Shown in pieces: positions 33,249 through 42,379 of a stretch of 64,000 bases of DNA (position 1 is the first letter of the stretch; every line of letters starts with the position of its first letter). The notes under the pieces are model-generated. The model was not told the DNA's origin. It searched no databases and saw nothing but the letters and a program-made list of their open reading frames with translations. The stretch is from Cystobacter fuscus (GTDB taxonomy: Bacteria > Myxococcota > Myxococcia > Myxococcales > Myxococcaceae): positions 6,138,001 through 6,202,000 of the forward strand of contig NZ_CP022098.1 of NCBI RefSeq assembly GCF_002305875.1. Direction: 5' to 3'. A program made the translations under genes and the position numbers.

Positions 33249-35237
33249 ATGACGGCCTCTCCGGTGGGAAGGGCCCGGCGCGCCGCCATCGTCTGGGACG
33301 TGGTGGAGGAACACCTGAGCGAGGCGGACTTCCTCTGGGCGCAGTGGGAGCGGCTGCTGGAGTCCCCCGACCACTCCCTGGCCGAAGTGCGGGAGGATGA
33401 CGAGCCTCGCCTGACGGCGCACCTGGAGGGGCTCGTTGTCGGGGGGCATCCGGTCGCGACCAAGCTCCTGCTGCCGTTGCTGGAGGAGGGGCAGGACATG
33501 CCCCGGGTCTGTGCGGCTACCTCCGCGTTGCTCGGCGCCGCCGATACCGACTGGCTCGAAACGCTCCTGGAGCGGCTGCCGGAGAGCGATGAGGCGCTCC
33601 TTCAGGGACTGGCGCGGGCCCTGGAGTTGAGCGGGCGTGAGGATGTCTCCGCAGCGCTGCTGCGACGGCTGCCGGGACTGGAGCCCGAGAGGAAGGCCGT
33701 CCTGCTGGACGTGCTGTGCCGCCGACAAAGCGACCCGGGCGACATCCTCTCCTGGGTGGTTGGAGCCGCTGCCCCGCTGAAGGCCGCGGCGGTGCGCGCG
33801 GCACGCTTCGCGCCCCTTGCACTCGCGACCGACCTGGTGCGGCAGGGGCTGGAGGCGGAGGATGTGGCCGTGCAGCTTGCGGCGCTGGAGACAGGACTGT
33901 GGCGGGGGCTGCAGGCCGCGTGGGGGGCGTGCCGGTCGGCCATCAATGCGGGCGGGAGCAAGGCCCGCCTCGGGCTGTTCGCCCTGGCTGTGGGAGGCAC
34001 TGCCAAGGACCTCGAACAGGTGGTGGCGAGTACCCGGGAGGCGTCGCTCCGGGAGGAGGCCGTCTGGGCGCTGGGGTTCAGCGGGCGGTTGGCGGCCGCC
34101 GAGGCCCTGCTGCGGGTGCTGAAGGAGGACGTCAGCCCGCTCGCCGTCGAATCGTTCGCGGCCATTACAGGGCTGCCCCTCCGGACTCCTTTCGTGGAGG
34201 AGGTGGAGGATCCCGCGCCCGACACGCGGGCGCCCGGCGAGGACGCGGAGGAGGCCGTCGGGGCGGCGGAGGTGCCGCGGGGACTGCTGCCCGCGCCGGC
34301 CGTGGTCGCCCGCCAGGTGCAGGTCGCCGAGGTGGAGCGCTGGTGGGCCCGGGAGCGGAGTCGTTTCAGCGCCGATGGGCGCTTTCTGTACGGGCATCCC
34401 TACGGAGCCCAGGTGTTGCTCGCAGCCTTGGAGGGCTCCCGCCCGCGGCGGTGCAGCCACTACACGTCCCTGGACTCGGAGACGCAGGAGGCCCTGCCCA
34501 TCACCAGCCACCCCATCCGTGCCTATACGGAGGGCTTCAGTGGCGCGAGTCTCTGGATGCGGCTGGCGCGCGGGGCCCTGGCGGATCTCCTGGGCGATCC
34601 GGGGCTGCCGCCCGGCCCTGGTCACCCGGGACGCGGAGGACTTCGAAGAGTCGCTCAAAGGATTTCTGTCCGAGCGCGGCGACCGTTTCGAGTCGAATGC
34701 CGACAGCGAGTCACCCGAGCGTCTCGCCACCGAAGCACTGCTCTCTGTCGAAGGGCTGGCCCTCGTGCGGCTCGCCGAGCGCGAGGGGTTCCCTCTGGCG
34801 GAGGACTACCTTCATGTGCCCTCCGTGGCACTGGAAGGCCGTGCCCCTTCGCTGGGACCAAACTCTTGGCGGCGCCTGGAGTAGCGCGGCCGAGGGTGAA
34901 GCGCGATTCGCCCCCCTCATCCGGTCACGTTGGGCAGCCAGGGGCTCCAAGAAAGCGCGGGCGTGCCCCTCACGGCGTGGCGCAGGCGCTCAGGGCCTGC
35001 TCGAGTTCGTCGGAATCGACCTCTGTCTCGGGCAGGGCTCGCAGCTGCTTCGCCTGCTTCTGGGCCTCCGGGCATTGGCCCTCGGCGGCCAGCCACTGGA
35101 TGGCCGGCACGCGCATCCCGACGTCCTCCTGCATCGCCTTCTTCAGCCAGTTCTCCCGCCACGGGCCCCCGCAGGCCGCCAGTCGAGGATGCGCGGCGCA
35201 GATGCGGAAGCGGGCCCGGGTGGACTCCCATTCATAG
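33249..35237 (+). CDS. TIGR02270-family protein, C-terminus fused to foreign sequence
   Basis: ATG 33249 opens a protein whose first 450 residues match TIGR02270: IVWDVVEEHLSEADFLWAQWERLLESPDH, HEAT-like helical repeats (LQGLARALELSGREDV, EEAVWALGFSGRLAAAEALL) and FGADGRFLYG-like text (FSADGRFLYGHPYG). Homology ends at about LADLLGDPGLP (34600). The frame continues to a stop at 35237 through an Imm49-like remnant in another frame and the 48-base repeat, giving a 662-residue chimera. TIGR02270 genes are frequent in myxobacterial T6SS effector loci; function unknown. Confidence 0.65.
   Translation: MTASPVGRARRAAIVWDVVEEHLSEADFLWAQWERLLESPDHSLAEVREDDEPRLTAHLEGLVVGGHPVATKLLLPLLEEGQDMPRVCAATSALLGAADTDWLETLLERLPESDEALLQGLARALELSGREDVSAALLRRLPGLEPERKAVLLDVLCRRQSDPGDILSWVVGAAAPLKAAAVRAARFAPLALATDLVRQGLEAEDVAVQLAALETGLWRGLQAAWGACRSAINAGGSKARLGLFALAVGGTAKDLEQVVASTREASLREEAVWALGFSGRLAAAEALLRVLKEDVSPLAVESFAAITGLPLRTPFVEEVEDPAPDTRAPGEDAEEAVGAAEVPRGLLPAPAVVARQVQVAEVERWWARERSRFSADGRFLYGHPYGAQVLLAALEGSRPRRCSHYTSLDSETQEALPITSHPIRAYTEGFSGASLWMRLARGALADLLGDPGLPPGPGHPGRGGLRRVAQRISVRARRPFRVECRQRVTRASRHRSTALCRRAGPRAARRARGVPSGGGLPSCALRGTGRPCPFAGTKLLAAPGVARPRVKRDSPPSSGHVGQPGAPRKRGRAPHGVAQALRACSSSSESTSVSGRARSCFACFWASGHWPSAASHWMAGTRIPTSSCIAFFSQFSRHGPPQAASRGCAAQMRKRARVDSHS
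34600..34884 (+). pseudogene. Imm49-like immunity protein, C-terminal remnant
   Basis: In a frame different from the preceding gene, about 90 codons read PALVTRDAEDFEESLKGFL, RLATEALLSVEGLALVRLAE and PLAEDYLHVPSVALE before a TAG at 34884. That is the end of Imm49-type immunity proteins. No start or N-terminal half is present; it was joined to TIGR02270 by a deletion near 34600. Confidence 0.5.
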
Positions 35238-36697
35238 CCATCCTCGCGGGTCTCCAGTCTCGCGAAGAGTGCCAGCGCTTCCTCGTAGCGCCCCACCTCC
35301 TGCAAGGTCTCGGCGTACTCGTAGGTGTGCTCGGGAGAGTCCTGGAGCTTCGACCAGGCTTCCCTCCGGCTCTTCAGCTCCGCCGGCTCGGACAGCCGGA
35401 CCGTCTTCATCACGGCCTCGTAGAACGCCTGGTAGGGCGGCGCCACGGAGCGCTCCGTGTACCAGCCGACCCGGTAGATACGGACTCCCTCCACGCGGGC
35501 CTGTTCGAACACACGGCGGTCCTGCCCGGTGAACGTCCAGGCCCGCCAGCCCTCCTGAAGGGCCGGAACCTCGGCCCGGGTGAAGGGGCCGCCCAGGCGC
35601 CGCTCCCAGTCCTGTTGCAGCAGCTCGGGATCCAACTGGTCCGGCTGCCGGAGCAGGTGCGTGGCCGCGAAGACGGCGCTGCCGGAACTCTGTTCCACCT
35701 GCCACGTATTCAGCCCCATGAACGTGCCCCGGTGGTTGGCCAGGCGCCAGCAGATCGACAGCTCCAGCCCTTCCCGGGGCTCTCCGGCGGGCCGGTCGAG
35801 CGAGCAGATCAACGTCGGAGAGGAGGCCAGCAGCCACGCCAGTCCCGCGGGGAGCGCCAGGAGGAGCAGGCCGACTCCCAGCGCGCGCAGCCGCGTGAGG
35901 GCCAGGCCCATGCGCGGTGCCAGCGTCTCCGCGGGGGCCCACAGTGACACGGCCAGCCCTCCGAGGTAGCCGCCCACGTGGCCCAGCACCGAGATGTTCG
36001 GGGCCGAAAAGCTGGGCAGCGAGAAGAGGGCGAACAGGATGTAGGAGCGCCAGCCGTAGGCGGCGCGCTGCCCGCGCGGAATGGCCTCTCCCAGCCGGAG
36101 ACCCAGGCCCAGCTGGGCGCCCCAGGCACCGAAGACAAACACCGACGAGCCCACGACCGACCTCTCCGAGAAAGGAACGATGAGCACTGCCGCCCCCAGG
36201 CCCGCTCCGAGCAGCACCAGCAGCAGGCCTGTCATGCCCAGCACCCGCTCGACCCGGAAGCAGCAGTAGGCCAGGAGGGGCAGGTTGAAGATCAGGTGCC
36301 GGGTGTTGACGTGGAGCCAGGGCGCCGTCCACGCGCTCCACCAGGCTCTCTCGAGGAGCGTCGGCTCGAACCCGACAGCGCCCACCCGCGTGAGCTCCAC
36401 CCCCCTCTGGCTCAGCCAGACTTGAAGGCCGAAAGCCAGGAGCATCAGCACGCACAGCAGCGCGGTGGTCCACGGGAAGGGTTTCTTCGCCAGCCGCGTC
36501 GCCACCCGCGCCGCTGGCGTCTCCACGGCACTGGCCAGCGCCGGGATGGTGTCGATCCGGGCGAACTCCGTCCCCGTCCAGGGCGCGTAGCGAATCTCCG
36601 CCGAGCCGAGCACCGTCCCTCGCCGGATCTCTTCCTCCAGCTCCGACGGATGCAGGATGGTCTCCTCGTCATCGCCTCTCAGTTCGACCTGCTGCAT
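34970..36697 (-). CDS. Rhomboid-family intramembrane serine protease with TPR-like C-terminus
   Basis: A 575-residue protein with GAGGGGGGC before ATG 36697. The N-terminal 55 residues are a cytosolic module (HPSELEEEIRRGTVLGSAEIRYAPW) seen in other myxobacterial rhomboids. Membrane helices run from about 75 to 300 and include the Asn-containing WLHVNTRHLIFNLPLL, the nucleophile Ser in VGSSVFVFGAWG and the general-base His in LGHVGGYLGG. The soluble C-terminal half includes TPR-like helices (PEHTYEYAETLQEVGRYEEALALFARL). It should cleave membrane proteins within the bilayer; the substrate is unknown. Its 3' end holds the right copy of the 48-base repeat. Confidence 0.85.
   Translation of the reverse strand: MQQVELRGDDEETILHPSELEEEIRRGTVLGSAEIRYAPWTGTEFARIDTIPALASAVETPAARVATRLAKKPFPWTTALLCVLMLLAFGLQVWLSQRGVELTRVGAVGFEPTLLERAWWSAWTAPWLHVNTRHLIFNLPLLAYCCFRVERVLGMTGLLLVLLGAGLGAAVLIVPFSERSVVGSSVFVFGAWGAQLGLGLRLGEAIPRGQRAAYGWRSYILFALFSLPSFSAPNISVLGHVGGYLGGLAVSLWAPAETLAPRMGLALTRLRALGVGLLLLALPAGLAWLLASSPTLICSLDRPAGEPREGLELSICWRLANHRGTFMGLNTWQVEQSSGSAVFAATHLLRQPDQLDPELLQQDWERRLGGPFTRAEVPALQEGWRAWTFTGQDRRVFEQARVEGVRIYRVGWYTERSVAPPYQAFYEAVMKTVRLSEPAELKSRREAWSKLQDSPEHTYEYAETLQEVGRYEEALALFARLETREDGYEWESTRARFRICAAHPRLAACGGPWRENWLKKAMQEDVGMRVPAIQWLAAEGQCPEAQKQAKQLRALPETEVDSDELEQALSACATP
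35030..35077 (+). repeat. 48-bp direct repeat, right copy
   Basis: Identical to 30372-30419 and in the same orientation. Here it lies inside the intact rhomboid gene, so this is probably the original and the left copy the derived one. The distance between copies is 4.66 kb. Confidence 0.9.
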
Positions 36698-36901
36698 GCA
36701 TTGCCCCCCTCGGTGAGCCTCGACTGTCCGCGCGTGGCTCGGGCTTTCGTATCATGGCACGACTCGTGTGGAGGACGTTGCGGCGCGAGGGCCAGCCCAA
36801 GGCCGTGGGGGGAGGGCGGTCCGGCCGTGATGAATCCGCTTGCAAAGCGAGTGGGCCCGGAACACTCAATCGCGCGCTTTTCCACCCGAGGAGACGACGA
36901 C

Positions 36902-37681
36902 ATGAAGCGAGTCCTGGGAGTGCTTGCGGGCCTTCTGGCGATGACGGCGGCGGCCAGGCCCGTGCAGAAGCCGGTGGTCTATGAGCTGGAGGGAACGAAG
37001 TTCGAGGGCGTGCTCGTCTACGACGACTCCGTGAAGACTCCCCGTCCGGGGCTGGTGCTGGTTCCCAACTGGTTGGGCGTCAACGAGCCCAACGTGAAGC
37101 AGGCGATCCTGGTGGCGGGCAAGCAGTACATCGTCTTCGTCACCGACCTGTACGGACAGGCCGTACGCCCCAAGAACCCCGCCGAGGCGGGCAAGGTCTC
37201 CGACGTGTTGAAGCACGATCGCAACCTCATGCGCGTGCGTGTGAACAAGGCCCTGGACGTGCTGCGCGCCGAGGGCAAGGCGGTGGGGCTCGACGCGAAG
37301 AAGCTGGGCGCCGTCGGCTTCTGCCTGGGCGGTACCGCGGTGCTGGAGATGGCGCGCAGCAGCGTCCCTGTCGCCGGCGTGGTGTCCTTCCATGGCGGCC
37401 TGAACGCGCCCATTCCCGCCACCGAGGGCGCCATCACCGCCAAGGTGCTCGTGCTGCATGGGGCCGAGGATCCCCAGGTCCCCCCCGCCGAGGTGGAGGG
37501 CTTCGAGGAGGAGATGCGCAAGGCCAAGGCCGACTGGGAGTTGGTGTCCTATGGCGGCGCGGTGCACAGCTTCACCATCGTCGAGGCCAACACCCCGGGA
37601 AAGGTCCAGTACAACGCCAAGGTGGCCAGGCGCGCCTACCTCGCGATGAATGACTTCCTCGCCGAGGTCTTCGCGAAGTAG
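36902..37681 (+). CDS. Exported dienelactone hydrolase family protein
   Basis: A 259-residue protein from ATG 36902 (GGAG 8 bases upstream) with a signal peptide ending MTAAARPVQ. The fold is alpha/beta hydrolase of the DLH type: PGLVLVPNWLGVNE, nucleophile Cys in VGFCLGGTAV, acid Asp in LHGAEDPQVPP and His in GGAVHSFTI. Unlike the cytosolic carboxymethylenebutenolidase it carries a leader, so it acts in the periplasm or outside. Substrate unknown. It is divergent from the rhomboid gene and convergent with the aminopeptidase. Confidence 0.9.
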   Translation: MKRVLGVLAGLLAMTAAARPVQKPVVYELEGTKFEGVLVYDDSVKTPRPGLVLVPNWLGVNEPNVKQAILVAGKQYIVFVTDLYGQAVRPKNPAEAGKVSDVLKHDRNLMRVRVNKALDVLRAEGKAVGLDAKKLGAVGFCLGGTAVLEMARSSVPVAGVVSFHGGLNAPIPATEGAITAKVLVLHGAEDPQVPPAEVEGFEEEMRKAKADWELVSYGGAVHSFTIVEANTPGKVQYNAKVARRAYLAMNDFLAEVFAK

Positions 37682-37707
37682 CCAACGCGGGGGGCTCGCG
37701 TGTTGCT

Positions 37708-40422
37708 CTACCCGGAGAGCCCCTGCGCGCGCAGGAACTCGCGCACGCTGGGCGCGTTGCGCGCCTCCGAGTCCACGCACAGCGAGATGGACTCGAGCGC
37801 GCGGGCGAGTGCGCGCGGTCCGCCCTCGATGCGCTTCACCCGCGGGCCCAGTAGCGTCTCGGCCTCCGCACGCTGGGCGGGGTCACAGAGCACGCCTACC
37901 TCCTCGATGAGATTGCCGAGCTCGTCGGAGCGCATCCGCTCCGCGAGGCTGTCGAAGTTCTCGCGGTAGAAGGCCCATGCCTGCGCCCGCGAGTCCGCGT
38001 CGTTGAGCGCCGTGCTCAGGATCTCCACTGTCTCGCGCACGTCGAACTCGCTTCCGGCCACCAGGCCCAGCGCCTCGCCCAGCAGCGCCCGGTCCTCGAA
38101 GGAGCCGAGCACGGAGAGCAGCACCGAGCGCTCGCGGCGGTCCTTCGCGCCGCGCGCCTGTGTGAGCAGCGTGTCGAACAGCGCCCGGTCACCCCGCTTC
38201 GCGGCGACCCGCAGCGCCACCCGGGCCACGTCCTCCTTCACCGCGTCGCGGTCCGCGAGCCACGCCCGGCCCAGCCGCGCGGCCTCCCGGCTCAGCGTGG
38301 GGTCCTCGCCCACGCCCGACGCGAACGACAGCAGCAGCAGGCGCAGTCGCTGCTGGCTCTCGTCCTCCCCGGGTCTGGCCACCCATCCGAGCGTCCGGGC
38401 GCGCGGTGCGTAGAGGCCGCGGATCCACGCCCGATAGCGGGCGCGGTCCTCCGCGGAGAGCCGGTCCACCCGCACGCCCCCGAGCAGTTGCAGGCCGCGC
38501 TGCACGACGAGCCGGCTCGGGTCCTTCGCCGTGGCGGGAACGGCGCGCAGCGCCTCTCCACTGCGCAGGTCCCCGCGCGAGACGCCCGCCCGTACGTCGG
38601 CGAGCAGCGCGAGCCGCTCGTCCTCGCTCAGCGTCCCCGCGGGGGCCCCGAGCAGGGCGTCCAGCTGCGGGCGCGCGTACCCGGAGTGGTAGTAGCCGCG
38701 GCCGTCCGCGTTGAGCAGCACCCAGCGCGGGCAGCCGGGCGCCTTCAGCAGCAGCTCGCCCTCGGCCTGCGTGAGCAGCGTGCAGCCGCGCTCGGCCTGG
38801 CTTCCGGTACCGGCACGCACGCACACCGGCACCGCCCACGTCTGGCCCTGCTCGCCCAGGGAGCCGGCGGGCCAGAAGCGCTCCTGGCGCAGCCGCACCC
38901 GCGTGGGGGCGCCGGGCTGGCACTGCAACTCCCCCTGGATGCGTGGGACGCCGGGCTGATCCACGAAGCTCTTGAAGACGCGCGCGGCGTCCGCTCCGGC
39001 GACCTCGCTCAGTGTCCGCAGGAAGTCGTCCGAGGTGGCCGTCTTCCAGGCGTGGGTGCGCATGTGCTGGCGCATCACGTCGCGCACGCGCTCCTCGCCG
39101 AGCCACGGCTCCAACATCCCCAGCACGGCGGAGCCCTTGGAGTAGGTGGTCCCGTTGTCAAAGGCACCAATGATGTCGTCATTGCTCGCCACCGGCTTGC
39201 GCACCGGGGGCGTGTTCACGAGCGAGTCCGTGCCCATCGCGTGCGCGAGCGCGTTCGCGCTGAACTCGCGGCCCAAGCCCCAGGAGGGCTCGAAGCCGTC
39301 CATCGTCTTGCGATCGAGCCAGCTGGTGAAGGACTCGTTGAGCCACACGTCGTCCCACCAGCGGCAGGTGACGACGTCGCCGAACCAGTAGTGACCCAGC
39401 TCGTGCCCGAGGATGGTGGCGTAGCGCTGGCGCCGCTCGAGCGTCTCCTGGCCGGGCTTGATGAGCGTGAGCGGCTGGCCCATCGCGACGATGCCCGGGT
39501 GCTCCATGGTGCCCCAGAAACGCGGCACCACGGCGACGTCCAGCTTCTCGAAGGGGTAGGGCAGGTCGAAGAAGTCCTCCAGCACCTCGACGATGCGCGG
39601 GGTGACGCTCGCGGCATACGCCGTCTCCGGCCCGCGCCCCCTGGGCACGATGAAGCGCAGCGGCACCGGTGTGCGGCCCACCGTGCCGGCCTCCACCACG
39701 TCGAAGGGCCCCACCATGAAGGCGACGAGGTAGCTCGGCATGGGCTTGCTCTCGGCGAAGGTGACGCGCTTGAGGCCGCCGGGCAGCGGCTCCTCGCGCA
39801 CGGCTGGCGCGTTCGCCGCCGCCACGTGCGACTCCTTCACCGTGAAGGTGAGCTGCCACGGCACCTTGAAGGTGGGCTCATCGAAGCAGGGGAAGGCGCG
39901 GCGCGCGTCGATGGGCTCGAAGAAGGTGTAGAGGTACGGCTCGCCGGCCTCCGTCTCCCCGTACAACCCCTGGCTGCGCGTGCGCTCCACCCGTCCGGTG
40001 AACCGCAGCACCAGCCGCGCGCGGCCCGCGGGGAGCTCCTCGGGGAGCAGCAGCCCGAGGCGCCCCGTGTCCGCGGTGGCGATGCGGGCCTCGAAGCCGT
40101 GGCCCTCGCGCTCCACGCGCGCCGAGGAGACCTCCACGTCCTGCGCGTGCAGCCACACCTGGCGCACCGGCGCCCGCACCTCCACGTCGATGCTCACGGT
40201 GCCGGGGTATGTCGCCTCCTGTGGCAGCAGGGTGAGCTCCAGCGCGTAGCGCACCGGCCGCACCGTGTCCGGGAGCCTCAGCGAGGGCGGCGCGGGCTCG
40301 GGATACGCCGCGATCGCCGGGGCTGCCGCCGTGGCGGAATCGGAGCCCGTGGGGGCGGCTGGAGGTGCATGGGAGCAGTGCAGCAGACCGAGGGCGAGGA
40401 GCAGCAGCGGGAGTCGACGCAT
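37708..40422 (-). CDS. M1-family aminopeptidase lipoprotein
   Basis: A 904-residue protein from ATG 40422; an in-frame ATG at 40452 would precede the same lipoprotein leader (LLLLALGLLHC). The domain order is that of aminopeptidase N: N-terminal beta-saddle (residues 50-235) with FFEPIDARRAFPCFDEP, exopeptidase motif changed from GAMEN to GTMEHPG, zinc site HELGHYWFGD (about 338) with the third ligand Glu in WLNESFTSW, proton-donor Tyr in FDNGTTYSKG, then an ERAP-like helical C-terminal domain. It would trim peptides from their N-terminus at the envelope. The Gly in HELGH, where Ala is usual, and His for Asn in GxMEN are odd. Confidence 0.9.
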   Translation of the reverse strand: MRRLPLLLLALGLLHCSHAPPAAPTGSDSATAAAPAIAAYPEPAPPSLRLPDTVRPVRYALELTLLPQEATYPGTVSIDVEVRAPVRQVWLHAQDVEVSSARVEREGHGFEARIATADTGRLGLLLPEELPAGRARLVLRFTGRVERTRSQGLYGETEAGEPYLYTFFEPIDARRAFPCFDEPTFKVPWQLTFTVKESHVAAANAPAVREEPLPGGLKRVTFAESKPMPSYLVAFMVGPFDVVEAGTVGRTPVPLRFIVPRGRGPETAYAASVTPRIVEVLEDFFDLPYPFEKLDVAVVPRFWGTMEHPGIVAMGQPLTLIKPGQETLERRQRYATILGHELGHYWFGDVVTCRWWDDVWLNESFTSWLDRKTMDGFEPSWGLGREFSANALAHAMGTDSLVNTPPVRKPVASNDDIIGAFDNGTTYSKGSAVLGMLEPWLGEERVRDVMRQHMRTHAWKTATSDDFLRTLSEVAGADAARVFKSFVDQPGVPRIQGELQCQPGAPTRVRLRQERFWPAGSLGEQGQTWAVPVCVRAGTGSQAERGCTLLTQAEGELLLKAPGCPRWVLLNADGRGYYHSGYARPQLDALLGAPAGTLSEDERLALLADVRAGVSRGDLRSGEALRAVPATAKDPSRLVVQRGLQLLGGVRVDRLSAEDRARYRAWIRGLYAPRARTLGWVARPGEDESQQRLRLLLLSFASGVGEDPTLSREAARLGRAWLADRDAVKEDVARVALRVAAKRGDRALFDTLLTQARGAKDRRERSVLLSVLGSFEDRALLGEALGLVAGSEFDVRETVEILSTALNDADSRAQAWAFYRENFDSLAERMRSDELGNLIEEVGVLCDPAQRAEAETLLGPRVKRIEGGPRALARALESISLCVDSEARNAPSVREFLRAQGLSG

Positions 40423-40728
40423 CCCACCACGCCAGCCTCCCGGGGCCGCCATGTCAACCTCACAGGCATCGTGAGCCTCGTGTTGTCGGCGCGTGGGCAC
40501 GCGCGCTGGTGGCGGGCCGCAAGCATGGGAGGCATAGACAGACTCAGAGAAGGCGAGTGGACGAATTCGTCCGGGGCTGTCCGAGGTCACGACGCCAGCG
40601 TACCTGGTGGGATGCGAGTCGTCCGAGAGCAAGCCCTGGTGTTGCCTGTCCCGTCAGTCTCATATCCTTATTTTTGTCCTCTCTCTGGATTTGACTTATT
40701 GTCATTTCTCTCTCGAAAAGGAGCAGTG
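40423..40728. promoter_or_regulatory. Divergent intergenic region with palindrome GGACGAATTCGTCC
   Basis: A perfect 14-base palindrome GGACGAATTCGTCC lies at 40559-40572, about 157 bases before the lipoprotein start. It is the core of the 20-base palindrome at 1254-1273 before the paralogous gene. A second inverted repeat, GCGCGTG-GG-CACGCGC (40489-40504), lies nearer the aminopeptidase. The last 70 bases before the lipoprotein gene are T-rich, with TTGACT at 40691. Confidence 0.45.
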
Positions 40729-41343
40729 ATGAAACGCGACACGACTTCTCTGCTGGGTGGGATGATCTGGGGTGTGGCCCTCTCGTGGGCCATGGGGTGC
40801 GGCGGGGCTCTTGAGACACCAGAGAACGCAATGGTCACGTCCGATACTTCCTTGGAATCCAGACAAGAGCTCGCTTCCGCCGAGCAGGTGGCGTCCCCGG
40901 ATATCTCCGAGGCGCTCGCGGACGAGTGTTCCGGCGCACAAGGGACGGGGACCTACAAGGGCTACGTCTGCCCTTCGCACAACTTCATCATCACCCAGAA
41001 GATCTCCTGTGCGGAGGCTCGCAACAACTGCGTGCTCAACGCCAACGCGAATCCGGGCAGCAGCTTCTTCTGTACCTGGAACGACCGGGTCATCTACCGC
41101 CGGGACGTGAGTGCGGGCGCGTGTAACTCCCTGGTCTGTGCCGCCGTAACGGGGACGGGGCAGTACAAGGGGTACGTCTGCCCCTCGCACAACTTCATCA
41201 ACACCAACGCCATTTCCTGCCAGGAGGCTCAGTCCAACTGCCAGCTCAACGCCAACTCGAATCCCAATTCCAGCTTCTACTGCACCTGGAAGGGGACGGA
41301 AATCTTCCGGCTCGAGAGGACCGCCGGCATTTGTCCCCGGTGA
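40729..41343 (+). CDS. Lipoprotein with two Cys-rich repeats (paralogue of 496-1134)
   Basis: A 204-residue protein behind a perfect AAAAGGAGCAGTG site. The leader WGVALSWAMGC is a lipobox. After a 50-residue acidic spacer come two repeats (about 72-137 and 138-204), each built as C...GTYKGYVCPSHNFI, ISCxEAxxNCxLNANxNP, SFFCTWNDRVIYR and SAGAC. Six conserved Cys per repeat suggest three disulfides. The two repeats here are closer to each other than those of the protein at 496-1134. The family is unknown to me. It is monocistronic. Confidence 0.75.
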   Translation: MKRDTTSLLGGMIWGVALSWAMGCGGALETPENAMVTSDTSLESRQELASAEQVASPDISEALADECSGAQGTGTYKGYVCPSHNFIITQKISCAEARNNCVLNANANPGSSFFCTWNDRVIYRRDVSAGACNSLVCAAVTGTGQYKGYVCPSHNFINTNAISCQEAQSNCQLNANSNPNSSFYCTWKGTEIFRLERTAGICPR

Positions 41344-41443
41344 GCGCGGGGTGCCGAGCGCGTCCTTCCCCGTGCCCGGGGCGTCGTCCCAGTCGGATCA
41401 TCGCCCCAACGTATGAGATCCTGCGCGGGCCGAGACCTCCCTC

Positions 41444-42352
41444 ATGCATCGCACTCCTCAGCATCCGCCTCCCCACGTTCTCACCCTGGACGCGATGGGC
41501 ACCGGGGACCTGCCCCTGCGTGTCATTCGCGTGCCATGGCACCCGGTCATGCCTCCACCCGGGCCGCTCGTGTCGACCTTCTTCATGATCTTCGTGCTGA
41601 CGGGGGGGAGGGGGCGAGGCCGTCACCTGGAGCCGCTCGAACTCCAGGCGGGGGACATCCACCTCGTCCCCGCGGGCATCGAGCACCAGCCCCTCGAGGT
41701 GGACAACCTCCAGGGGTGGATCGTGTGCTTCGATCCGATGCTGCTCCGCTCGATCGGACCGGAGCGGTTGCCGGGGCAACCCCGGCTCCGCGGAGAGGCG
41801 AAGCCCACTCCGGAGCGGAGCCTCTTTGCTCGGGGACTGCTCCGGCTGCGACCCGGGCAACCCCGGTGGCGGCGAATCGAGCAGCTGGTCGCCGAGATGG
41901 AGGCCGAGCTGCGAGAGGCCCGGTGGGGCGTGGAGAACGCCGCGCACGCCTGGTTCGTCTTGCTGATCACGGAGCTCCTGCGCGAGTTGCAGGAGCGCGC
42001 GCCGCTCGCGCCGCCCATGATCGGAGGGCTCGTGCGTGATGCACTCGCCTTCATCGAAGCGCATTGCTTGCGGCCCCTCTCGCTCCAGGACGTCGCGGCG
42101 GCGGTGGGGCGCACGCCCTCGCACCTGGCCAACGCCATCCGTCGGGAGACGGGGCTGACGGTGGGTGACTGGCTGCGCGAGCATCGCATGGTCGAGGCCC
42201 GGCGGCGCCTGTTGGACACGGGAGTCAGTATCGAGCGCATCGCCAGCCAGGTGGGCTACGCCGACGTCACCCATTTCATCCGCACCTTCCGGCGCGTCCA
42301 CGGAATGACCCCCCGGGTCTGGCGCGAGCAGCGCCGCCGCGCCGGAAGCTGA
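41444..42352 (+). CDS. AraC-family transcriptional regulator
   Basis: A 302-residue protein. Residues 1-100 form a cupin-like sensor (LELQAGDIHLVPAGIEHQPLEV). The C-terminal 100 residues hold the two AraC helix-turn-helices: LSLQDVAAAVGRTPSHLANAIRRETGLTVGDWLREHRM and IERIASQVGYADVTHFIRTFRRVHGMTPRVWR. It is convergent with the LuxR gene (27 bases between stops). Ligand and targets are not evident. Confidence 0.92.
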   Translation: MHRTPQHPPPHVLTLDAMGTGDLPLRVIRVPWHPVMPPPGPLVSTFFMIFVLTGGRGRGRHLEPLELQAGDIHLVPAGIEHQPLEVDNLQGWIVCFDPMLLRSIGPERLPGQPRLRGEAKPTPERSLFARGLLRLRPGQPRWRRIEQLVAEMEAELREARWGVENAAHAWFVLLITELLRELQERAPLAPPMIGGLVRDALAFIEAHCLRPLSLQDVAAAVGRTPSHLANAIRRETGLTVGDWLREHRMVEARRRLLDTGVSIERIASQVGYADVTHFIRTFRRVHGMTPRVWREQRRRAGS

Positions 42353-42379
42353 AGGGCTCGCGCCGAGCCGTCGCTCCCC

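Noticed and set aside
37690-37723. GGGGCTC...GAGCCCC hairpin between convergent dlh and aminopeptidase genes
   Set aside because: Only 7 paired bases with a 19-base loop, overlapping the aminopeptidase coding end, so it is too weak to call a terminator.
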